Assembly (NCBI GenBank): GCA_963664845.1
Contig: OY761615.1
Coordinates: 4,402,001-4,466,000, forward strand
DNA from: CAIYTF01 sp963664845
GTDB lineage: Bacteria; Bacteroidota; Ignavibacteria; Ignavibacteriales; Ignavibacteriaceae
Length of the DNA: 64,000 nt
Direction of reading: 5' to 3'
Numbering within the stretch: the stretch's first letter is position 1; each line of letters opens with the position of its first letter. Under the pieces are notes generated by a model. It made no database searches and was not told where the DNA came from. It saw only the letters and a program-made list of their open reading frames with translations. The translations under genes and the position numbers were made by a program. This document shows positions 37,163 to 44,602 of this stretch, piece by piece.

Positions 37163-37708
37163 ATGGCCAATTATGTATATATCGCAACAAGTCTTGATGG
37201 CTTCATAGCAGACAGCAATGGCGGATTGGACTGGCTGCTCCAAATTTCAAATCCGGATAAGAGTGATTTTGGCTTTGGAGATTTTATGTCTGGCATTGAT
37301 GCCATAGTAATGGGCAGGAAAACATATGAGACAGTTTTAACGTTCGGTGAATGGCCCTACACGAAGCCGGTGTTTGTCCTGAGCAATACGATGAACGAAT
37401 TGCCTGAAAGATTGAATGGATTCGCAAAAATTGTTAAAGGCGGGTTGAAGGCAATAATTGCCGGGCTTCAGGAACAGGGATACAACAATTTATATGTTGA
37501 TGGCGGACTTACCATACAAAGCTTCCTCAAAGAAGATCTTATTGATGAATTGATCATAACCCGGATACCGGTGCTTTTGGGTGGAGGGATCAGTTTGTTT
37601 GGTGATTTGGCGAAATCACTTTCGTTCAGACACATCAAAACCGAAGTAATGATCGGAGCGTTGGTAAAGAGCTTTTATGTGAGAGAAAGGAATGTACTGT
37701 CATTGTAA
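37163..37708 (+). CDS. Dihydrofolate reductase/RibD-like family protein
   Basis: A 181-residue NADPH-binding protein of the RibD C-terminal/YyaP family: 'YVYIATSLDGFIADSNGGLDWL', 'IDAIVMGRKTYETVLTF', 'PVFVLSNT', 'NLYVDGGLTIQSFLKE', 'ELIITRIPVLLGGGISLF'. The fold is that of dihydrofolate reductase, but these proteins are not assured DHFRs; substrates are mostly unknown. ATG 37163 has AGAGAGAG upstream and fits the family start; the frame extends to 37112, overlapping the glycosylase gene, without support. Confidence 0.9.
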   Translation: MANYVYIATSLDGFIADSNGGLDWLLQISNPDKSDFGFGDFMSGIDAIVMGRKTYETVLTFGEWPYTKPVFVLSNTMNELPERLNGFAKIVKGGLKAIIAGLQEQGYNNLYVDGGLTIQSFLKEDLIDELIITRIPVLLGGGISLFGDLAKSLSFRHIKTEVMIGALVKSFYVRERNVLSL

Positions 37709-37751
37709 CCGGTTTACTGTTACCTGAATGCGTGCTTCGCACTTTTCATGG

Positions 37752-39045
37752 GGTGTACGACAAAATGGACAAGGATTATATAATCGCGTCATGGAAAACC
37801 GGGTTGAAATCAGTAAAATTCACAAAATTGCCGAAAGGACTCATTGTGGGCGAAGCGGCGTTAAGTGAATTGAAAAAATAAAAAGTCAAAGAATGGTTCA
37901 CCAGTCAGAAGAACCGGGAAAACGGATATGAATATGAACATAGTCTGAATGAAGCTGTTCAGGAAATAGGAAAATCCATTCTTCAGGCGAGTGCCGCGGA
38001 ACTCCCAAGAAATAGTCATGAAAAAAACTTCTGACGAGTTTCGGGTATATTACGATTCCGAAAAATCACTACATGCATTTCTCGGGAGGAAGTTTTACGA
38101 TGAGTTCCTGTATGCAGAATATGTTGTGTCACGCGGGGCGGCAGACAGGGTTTGCGGAAGCATCGGAATTGATAAAAATACTTCATGGCGTTGACATAAC
38201 GGTCAAGAAATCGAAAGGGTTAGTCTTTATCACGGGGAGCATACCAACATTGCATTCCCATTGCAAAAGGAAAGAATCAGCGAATGTAATGCTTCCGGGA
38301 CAAAAACAGAACCCCACTATATCATGATGGATGGCACCATGCTCTTTGCCCGCGAGGGAAAATGGAAGGAAGTGAAGTTGGGCGTATATTCAGGGCGCAA
38401 AACAATGTTGGCATGAGTAAAGATCGGAACGTAATGCTGCATTCTAAATATGTATCACACATGGGCGGGCACGAAAAATCCCTGAAACGCATTAAATAGT
38501 ATTTGGATGTGATAGAAGAGAAAATTTTTATAGCCGATGGGGCAAAATGGATATGGTCTTGGGTGGATCAGTATTACTCTGATTCGGTGCAAATGCTGGA
38601 TTATTTTCATGCGAAAGAGCATTTATGCGATTACGCAAAAACCAGATTCGCAAAACCGGAACCGATGTATCAATGGGTAGAAGAACGATCGGAACTGTTA
38701 TTGAATAACCAAATAGAACAGGTTATGGAAAATATAGGGTGGCCGCCCAAGAGATCAACTACTGAAGAAAAAGGTACGAGGGAAAAACTCATTTCGTATT
38801 ATCGGGGAAATCTTAAACAGATAAAATATAAAGTATTTAAGGACTCTGGTTAGCAACAGGTTCAGGAGCAATGGAGTCTGCTCATCGAACAGTTATGCAC
38901 AAGCGGTTGAATTTATCTGAGCAGAGATGGACAAAAATCGGAGCTTGGCACATACTGAATTTATGGGTGGCCGCCTGGACCGATTGCTGGAAAATTATCA
39001 CCGGTTTAACCCGAAAGTTTCTTAGGAACAGAATGTCGGACACTC
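37752..39045 (+). mobile_element. Decayed ISLre2-type insertion sequence
   Basis: The transposase remnant below is bounded by GTGTACGACA (37753-37762) and TGTCGGACAC (39034-39043), inverted copies with 9 of 10 positions matching, plausible terminal repeats. No target-site duplication is visible. The right repeat lies inside the tail of the transposase frame, consistent with an element that reads to its own end. Confidence 0.55.
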
Positions 39046-39056
39046 GAATATTTTGA
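37765..39056 (+). pseudogene. ISLre2/UPF0236 family transposase, degenerate
   Basis: Fragments in different frames reassemble to one UPF0236-type transposase. The N-terminus (from ATG 37765, 'DKDYIIASWKTGLKSVKF') ends at an in-frame TAA, then continues 'VKEWFTSQKNRENGYEYEHS' and 'SLNEAVQEIGKSILQ'. Next come frame-shifted pieces such as 'KILHGVDITVKKSKGLVFI', 'MMDGTMLFAREGKWKEVKLG', and 'SKYVSHMGGHEKSLKRIK' with another stop. A longer stretch (38503-38853) reads 'KIFIADGAKWIWSWVDQYY' and 'LDYFHAKEHLCDYAKTRF'; the last piece is 'ATGSGAMESAHRTVMHKRLN'. At least four disruptions, so inactive. The family order (DGT, IADGAKWIW, YFHAKEHL, GSGAMESAHR) is preserved. Confidence 0.88.
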
Positions 39057-39577
39057 TATAATATTCTGGTGCGGTATATTTACCGTATTAATAAACTTAA
39101 CTTCGAGTCTGTAAACCTAAATCGTCAACGATATGGTTGAAGACCAGTAAGTCGGTTGCGACTTCTCTAATCATTTTTATGATTTATGACGGGTTTATCG
39201 AGAAATTGGTGAGCCTCCCGTGTTTGGAAAGAAGTTAGTTTTGAGTCATTTTCCTGTCTGAGCAGTATTGTGCTAATCGATAGTAGTATATCTATCAGTG
39301 TGCTATATTGTTTATTATAGGTTGTTATCCTATCTAAGCATTGCGATACTTAGCATAGGTCGTTACTCTATTTAAGCATAAGTGTGCTTCATGTAGGTAT
39401 AATATATCTCAAAACTTTCTACAGAAGTAATTTCTCAGCATACATTCCCGACAGCTTGCGGCGAATTTATTCTGATATTTATGATTGATACCCAGTAAGT
39501 TTGCTGCGTGGTATTTCATTCCCTTTCCTTTCCTCGGCTCATATCAATTCTAAGTCGTACCGGTGAATTTACCTTAA
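39057..39577. other. Gene-free interval upstream of the NTPase-fusion gene
   Basis: About 520 AT-rich bases between the dead insertion sequence and the membrane-NTPase gene. It contains the hairpin repeat array at 39280-39395 and must contain the promoter of the transporter locus. No cobalamin, molybdenum or other riboswitch that I recognise. Confidence 0.5.
39280..39395. repeat. Three tandem ~38-bp units, each folding into hairpins
   Basis: Units begin at 39280, 39317 and 39355. Each opens with an ATAG(G)...CTAT hairpin: GATAG/CTATC (39279-39283, 39292-39296), ATAGG/CCTAT (39317-39321, 39329-39333), ATAGG/CTAT (39355-39359, 39368-39371). Each is followed by a second A/T-rich hairpin such as TAAG...CTTA or AAGCA...TGCTT. 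The units are diverged (roughly 60-70% by eye) but the stems are conserved by position. Confidence 0.6.
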
Positions 39578-41329
39578 ATGGGATTGCACTTGACGAAACA
39601 AATAAACAAAAATCTGGACCCAATCTGGGAAAAAGCCGCTATACTCGGCAGTATGTGGGGCTCAATAGAAATTATTGTGGGAAGTTTTCTCCATAATCTC
39701 CGGATACCAATGACCGGAACAATCCTTTCTGCTGTTGGCGTTATCCTGCTTATTGGAGGACACTATCTGTGGAAGGAAAAGGGGTTGATCTGGCGTGCGG
39801 GAGTGGTCTGCGCACTTATGAAGTCGCTCTCGCCGAGCGCTGTAATATTTGGCCCCATGATCGGTATCATGACCGAAGCATTTGTGCTTGATTTCTTTAT
39901 ACGAATGTCCGGACGGTTCACAATCGGAGTTTTCATTGGAGGTGGGATTGCCGTATGTATGCCATTTGTTCAATCAATTATCAGCCTCCTTATCACCTAC
40001 GGATTCAATATTGCCACACTATACGTTGGGGTGTACAAAATAGTCACAAAGAATATCGGCTTGCCAAACCTTGACATATACCGCGCGCTGGGAATATTTT
40101 TTTCGCTAAATGCGATCTTAGGTTTTTCCGCCGCGTATGCAGGAATCGCTGTTGGGAAAAGAGCAGCCACCGATACACTCGATACAGTTCCGGCGTCTGT
40201 TGAAGGAAAGAACTCTTTGTTTCCGCCTGTAATCACGTTGCAGAAATTCTCGGTCGTATTGCTGATAGTGAACAGCGCTCTCATTCCGATAATGCTTTTT
40301 GCAATAAGCAATCTAACCTTGCTCTGGTCATCACCGCTGGTAATAGTATACTCGGTACTCATGGTGAAGCGATATCCAAATTGCTGGAAAAGTCTATCCA
40401 GAATTAAAATCTGGGCAGGAATGCTCTTCATCACCCTGCTTTCAGGCCTGGTACTTGGCGAGATAATGAACAACAATCCAGGCTGGACGTTGAGCGGGAT
40501 ATTCATTGGTCTGCAGATGAGCTTACGGGCTATCTTTATGGTGGTAGCGTTCAATGTCATTGGTGTTGAGTTTCGCAATCCGAAAATCATCGATTGGGTC
40601 CTCCGGCGTGGATTGGGTCAGCTTGCCACGGCCCTGGAAGCAGCATTCGATGCGCTTCCAACATTAGTCGCTGCTCTGGGCGAGCAGCGCAATGTGTTGC
40701 GCCATCCTGTCCTTTCGCTCTCCCGCCTCTTCCTTGTAGCTCAGTGTAGAATGGAACAGATCAATGCAGAGAATTACCATAAGAATAAAATATTCATTTT
40801 AACCGGCGCACGAGGCATCGGTAAAACAACTTTTCTTTTTCATCTTATTGAAGCACTCCGCAAAAAAAATATTGAGACAGGCGGAATATTATCCCCAAGC
40901 ATTATACAGGACTCTGTGCGGCTTGGGTATGACGTTATTAATATCAGAACCGCAGAACGCGCCATACTCTGCCGTAACGGATCCGGAACCGGCGGAGTTA
41001 CTATTGGTGAGTGGGGCTTTCGTAATGAGGGAATTAACTTTGGTAATAAAGCGCTCGATTCACTTTCCCTTAGCGGCTGCCGGTTGGCAATTGTTGACGA
41101 AGTCGGGCCATTGGAACTTGAGAGTAAAGTCTGGTCCCTGTCACTTGATCAATTACTTGGTTCATCTCCCTGTTCATTGATTCTGGTTGTGCGCGAAAAT
41201 CTGATTGAGCGTGTTGCAAACCACTGGTCATTTATTCCGGAAGCCATCTGGAAAATCGATGAGAAAAATGCAGATGAACTACTGACAGAAATTATAGACG
41301 TGATAACCGGACCTATTAAGCAATCATAA
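39578..41329 (+). CDS. Polytopic membrane protein fused to a THEP1-type NTPase
   Basis: A 583-residue fusion. Residues about 25-365 are membrane: an N-terminal part with small-residue-rich segments ('LMKSLSPSAVIFGPMIGIMT') resembling an ECF substrate-binding component, then helices around 275-330 and an amphipathic 'LGQLATALEAAFDALPTLVAAL' stretch reminiscent of an ECF T-component coupling region. Residues about 403-583 are a THEP1/NTPase_1 domain: P-loop 'FILTGARGIGKTTFL' (410-418) and Walker B 'LAIVDEVGPLELES' (503-516), matching the family's DE(I/V)GP(M/L)EL signature. It is 13 bases upstream of a TonB receptor gene. I infer an NTP-driven inner-membrane uptake or signalling role; the ECF resemblance is my reading, untested. 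Confidence 0.78.
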   Translation: MGLHLTKQINKNLDPIWEKAAILGSMWGSIEIIVGSFLHNLRIPMTGTILSAVGVILLIGGHYLWKEKGLIWRAGVVCALMKSLSPSAVIFGPMIGIMTEAFVLDFFIRMSGRFTIGVFIGGGIAVCMPFVQSIISLLITYGFNIATLYVGVYKIVTKNIGLPNLDIYRALGIFFSLNAILGFSAAYAGIAVGKRAATDTLDTVPASVEGKNSLFPPVITLQKFSVVLLIVNSALIPIMLFAISNLTLLWSSPLVIVYSVLMVKRYPNCWKSLSRIKIWAGMLFITLLSGLVLGEIMNNNPGWTLSGIFIGLQMSLRAIFMVVAFNVIGVEFRNPKIIDWVLRRGLGQLATALEAAFDALPTLVAALGEQRNVLRHPVLSLSRLFLVAQCRMEQINAENYHKNKIFILTGARGIGKTTFLFHLIEALRKKNIETGGILSPSIIQDSVRLGYDVINIRTAERAILCRNGSGTGGVTIGEWGFRNEGINFGNKALDSLSLSGCRLAIVDEVGPLELESKVWSLSLDQLLGSSPCSLILVVRENLIERVANHWSFIPEAIWKIDEKNADELLTEIIDVITGPIKQS

Positions 41330-41342
41330 CATAAGGAACACT

Positions 41343-43361
41343 ATGAAAAAATTACTCATTCCACTGATCATTGTTTGTTTTTTACGGGTTGAGATGTATT
41401 CCCAAACAACTCCGCCGCCAGTTAAGGGTAAAGACAGCCTGAAAATCTTTTATCTGGGTGAAGTTCTTGTAACAGGGGCAACAGTAAACAATGGTTCACC
41501 ATTTCAACAAAATAATATCGCTCAATCTGAAATTGAGAATAACCATCTGCTTGATGCTTCACACGCAATAAACTTTCTGCCTGGCATATCGCTTTCAAAC
41601 GTAGGCGGACGTAACGAGTCGATGATCTATATACGCGGCTTCGATCTGCGGCAGGTACCGGTATTCATTGACGGAATTCCCGAGTACGTACCTTATGACG
41701 GATATGTTGACCTTGCCCGTTTCACCACATTCGATCTGTCGAAGATCACCGTAACGAAAGGATTCTCATCGGTATTGTTTGGATCAAATGCGATGGGTGG
41801 GGCAATCAATCTCATATCACGGAAACCGTCACAGAAGTATGAATATGACGTATCCGGCGGTGCGATGAATTCAGGAGCGTATGATTATGCAATTCATCTT
41901 GGAACGAATCAGGGATTGTATTATGTAACGGGCAGTGCTTCCAAACTGAAACAAAACTCGTATCCACTTTCCAAATCGGTAACTGCAACCAAAATGGAGA
42001 ATGGTGGCGAGCGTGACAATTCATATCGTAAGGACACCAAATATAATATCAAAGCGGGATATACTCCCAACGAATTTGACGAATACTCTGTCACCTATAT
42101 AAACCAACAGGGCGAAAAAGGAAATCCGGTTTACACGGGAATCAACCCCTTCGGTACAATACGGTTTTGGCAATGGCCCGATTGGGATAAATTCAGCGAG
42201 TACTTTATTTCAAAAACACTCATCGGCGATAAAACATCAAACAACAATGTTTTGCTGAAGACAAGATTCTTTCACGACAAGTTTAAAAACACTATTTTTG
42301 CTTACGATAATGCTTCCTATAATACTATGATAAAGAAAAGCTCTTTTCAGAGTTATTATGATGATGACACCTGGGGCTCTGTAATCGAAGCATCTACTGC
42401 AATGTTGACAGATAATCGTATTACTTTTGCAGCACATTGGAAAGAGGACATACACCGCGAACATAATCTGGGTGAACCGATAAGGACTGTGAAGGATGCA
42501 ACCATTTCAATCGGACTTGAGGATGCTTACACGGTAACCTCCAAACTGACTTTCGTTGGCGGGTTGAGCTATGATTTCCGCAAGGAACTGGAAGCACAAA
42601 GTTACAATAGCACTACGAAAACTATTTCGAATTTTGACTTGGCAAACACGCATGCGCTGAATGCACAACTTGGTGGCTATTACAATTTATCCGACACTAG
42701 ACAATTATCCTTCAGCATAGCGCGCAAAACGCGCTTCGCAACAATGAAAGACCGGTATTCCTATAAGATGGGAACCGCATTGCCGAATCCTTCCCTTACA
42801 CCGGAACAGGCGATCAACTATGATCTGGCATATCGGGAAATGCTCAGCACAATCGGTCAATACAGGGTAAGCGTATTCTATAACGACCTCCGGGATGTTA
42901 TCCAGTCGGTAAGTAATGTGCAGGGAACTCTCAGCCAAATGCAGAACTTCCAAAAAGCGCGTTACTTCGGAAGCGAAATCGAAATTGATGCCCATATTCT
43001 TTCATTTTTAAGCGCGGGCGGTAACTATACATTCCTGAAACGGGAAAACATTTCGAATTCGAGTGTAAAGTTTTTAGATACGCCGGAACATAAAATCCTG
43101 CTGTATCTCAATGTATTTCCAATATCTGATCTGGAAATTATTGCAAGCACTGAATACAACTCTGCACGTAACAGTACAAGCGATGGACTATATCAGGCAG
43201 GTCCCTTTGCCGTTTTTAACATCAGCGCATCGTTGAATTTGTTGCATATGTTTAAGCTGGATGCGGGAGTTCAAAATCTTTTTGACAGAAATTATGAACT
43301 CACCGAAGGATATCCAGAGCCGGGAAGAACATTTTATCTGACGCTGCACATTCATAATTAA
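41343..43361 (+). CDS. TonB-dependent outer-membrane receptor
   Basis: A 672-residue receptor with a signal peptide ('LLIPLIIVCFLRVEMYSQ') and a plug starting at the 'YLGEVLVTGATV' TonB-box-like region, 'MIYIRGFDLRQVPVFIDGIP' and 'VLFGSNAMGGAINLISRKPS'. The barrel ends 'GYPEPGRTFYLTLHIHN'. It imports a large ligand, typically a metal chelate or oligosaccharide, using TonB energy. It lacks the N-terminal carboxypeptidase-like domain seen in SusC. AAGGAAC precedes the ATG. Sandwiched between the NTPase fusion and the DUF364 gene, so it probably supplies the substrate for them. Confidence 0.92.
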   Translation: MKKLLIPLIIVCFLRVEMYSQTTPPPVKGKDSLKIFYLGEVLVTGATVNNGSPFQQNNIAQSEIENNHLLDASHAINFLPGISLSNVGGRNESMIYIRGFDLRQVPVFIDGIPEYVPYDGYVDLARFTTFDLSKITVTKGFSSVLFGSNAMGGAINLISRKPSQKYEYDVSGGAMNSGAYDYAIHLGTNQGLYYVTGSASKLKQNSYPLSKSVTATKMENGGERDNSYRKDTKYNIKAGYTPNEFDEYSVTYINQQGEKGNPVYTGINPFGTIRFWQWPDWDKFSEYFISKTLIGDKTSNNNVLLKTRFFHDKFKNTIFAYDNASYNTMIKKSSFQSYYDDDTWGSVIEASTAMLTDNRITFAAHWKEDIHREHNLGEPIRTVKDATISIGLEDAYTVTSKLTFVGGLSYDFRKELEAQSYNSTTKTISNFDLANTHALNAQLGGYYNLSDTRQLSFSIARKTRFATMKDRYSYKMGTALPNPSLTPEQAINYDLAYREMLSTIGQYRVSVFYNDLRDVIQSVSNVQGTLSQMQNFQKARYFGSEIEIDAHILSFLSAGGNYTFLKRENISNSSVKFLDTPEHKILLYLNVFPISDLEIIASTEYNSARNSTSDGLYQAGPFAVFNISASLNLLHMFKLDAGVQNLFDRNYELTEGYPEPGRTFYLTLHIHN

Positions 43362-43368
43362 TTGAGAA

Positions 43369-43403
43369 CAGCCTGAGCGAAAGTTCAGGCTGATAATTTT
43401 TTA
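43369..43403 (+). terminator. Hairpin with T-run between receptor and DUF364 gene
   Basis: CAGCCTGA (43369-43376) pairs with TCAGGCTG (43385-43392), then ATAATTTTTTAA. It is just after the receptor stop, so it may attenuate expression of the next gene or end the transcript. Confidence 0.65.
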
Positions 43404-43426
43404 ACACTTTTATTGTAGAATAGTAA

Positions 43427-44149
43427 ATGGAACTGGAAAAAAAACTTATTGCCAGTATTGAAGGATACGACGATCTGGTAAAGAATGTTTGTATAGGAAT
43501 AACCTGGACAGCAATTGAATCACGATACACCGGGTTGAGCTGTACATACCAAACGAAGGATAAGGCCGACATAGAGAATGCCGGCGCATTAACTACATTC
43601 ACTGCAGCTGAACTTGCAAAACGGCTCCTGTCATGGAAGCCGCTGGAAGCTTCGGTTGGAGTGGCAGCTCTCAGCTCCTTGATTGAGCCTTTCGGTATGA
43701 AAGGGAACGCCAAGGAGTTCATAATGGATAAAGTACCTGGGAAAATAGTCTCAATGGTAGGACGGTTTCCGTTTTATCAGGAGATTGCAGCACTCGCTCG
43801 GAAGTCGTACCTGCTCGAGATTGACCCGGTTGGAGATGAGCTTCCTTCATTTGCCTGCGAGGAAGTGATTCCCAAATCGGATCTCACGCTAATCACCGGA
43901 ACAGCACTGATTAATCATTCACTTCAGCGCTTGCTGGAGCTTGGACAAAACGGATATACGGTAGTGCTGGGACCATCCACACCTTTGTCACCAGTACTTT
44001 TTGATTTTGGCGCAGACATGGTTGCCGGCTCAAAAGCAACAAGTTATGAGGCGGCAGCAAAAAGCATCATGCAAGGAGTGCGGAAGACAACAAAACTTCT
44101 GGGAGTGGAGCAGTTATGTCTTTTCCGTAAAGACATAAAAATGCTATAA
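43427..44149 (+). CDS. DUF4213/DUF364 protein (putative heavy-metal chelation family)
   Basis: A 240-residue cytoplasmic protein of the DUF4213-DUF364 family. The N-terminal enolase-like part has 'VCIGITWTAIESRYTGLSCT' and 'LASSL'-like 'AALSSLI'; the C-terminal Rossmann-like domain has 'GKIVSMVGRFPFY', 'LEIDPVGDELPSFACEEVIP', 'SDLTLITGTALINHSL', 'VVLGPSTPLSPVLFDFGADM'. Structural work on relatives suggested metal chelation, but no activity is established. It follows the TonB receptor by 65 bases. Its position supports a metal or metallophore uptake role for the locus. Confidence 0.88.
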   Translation: MELEKKLIASIEGYDDLVKNVCIGITWTAIESRYTGLSCTYQTKDKADIENAGALTTFTAAELAKRLLSWKPLEASVGVAALSSLIEPFGMKGNAKEFIMDKVPGKIVSMVGRFPFYQEIAALARKSYLLEIDPVGDELPSFACEEVIPKSDLTLITGTALINHSLQRLLELGQNGYTVVLGPSTPLSPVLFDFGADMVAGSKATSYEAAAKSIMQGVRKTTKLLGVEQLCLFRKDIKML

Positions 44150-44602
44150 GGGGCAATTCAGCAATCAGTTCTTGTTATGTCCGCCACGGTCAAGTTGCGA
44201 AAGGACCACGTGTTGGAGCTGTGACATATGGCTCGCCTCCAGATATTGATGGCAACCTGACAACAACACACAGCATATCTGTGTCTATTGAACGCGATGG
44301 TGTCAAGTTAACGAAATTCGCGCAGCATGTCATGCCTGCTAAAGCTTGAATTTGCCTGAAGTGCGTTGTGTGAGATGCAATTTATCAATGAGCTTCCGAC
44401 AATCCATGCTAAATTGACACCGGCTCGTATTAAGGGACATGACAAAAATTGATTGGTTATTCCCACTGGCACTTCATTCGTTACGGCATACAGAACAGAT
44501 TAAGGGAATTAAGGCAAGCCGGCAAAAAGTCAATTGACAAAGTTTAAAAGCAAAAAGGGCAAGATGCCATAAACATCATGCCCTTTTCTCATATTAAAAA
44601 AG
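44150..44602. other. Gene-free interval with a short open stretch
   Basis: About 450 bases. A plus-strand stretch without a convincing start (44179-44349; 'VRHGQVAKGPRVGAV' ... 'SIERDGVKLTKFAQHV') reads like protein but I cannot assign it; it may be a gene remnant. A terminator hairpin follows at 44553. Confidence 0.4.
44553..44587 (-). terminator. Terminator of the DUF3857 gene pair
   Basis: AAAAGGGCA-A-GATG (44553-44566) pairs with CATC-A-TGCCCTTTT (44574-44587) with one A-A mismatch. On the minus strand it lies 16 bases after the stop and ends in a T-run. Confidence 0.8.

Noticed and set aside
39280..39395. CRISPR array
   Set aside because: Units are directly adjacent with no spacers, only three copies, diverged, and no cas genes nearby.
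39057..39577. Riboswitch upstream of the NTPase-TonB locus
   Set aside because: The region has tandem hairpins but none of the conserved cobalamin, molybdenum-cofactor or TPP boxes.
44179..44349. Protein-like open stretch after the DUF364 gene
   Set aside because: No start codon with a ribosome-binding site and no family recognised; could be a remnant but cannot be supported as a gene.
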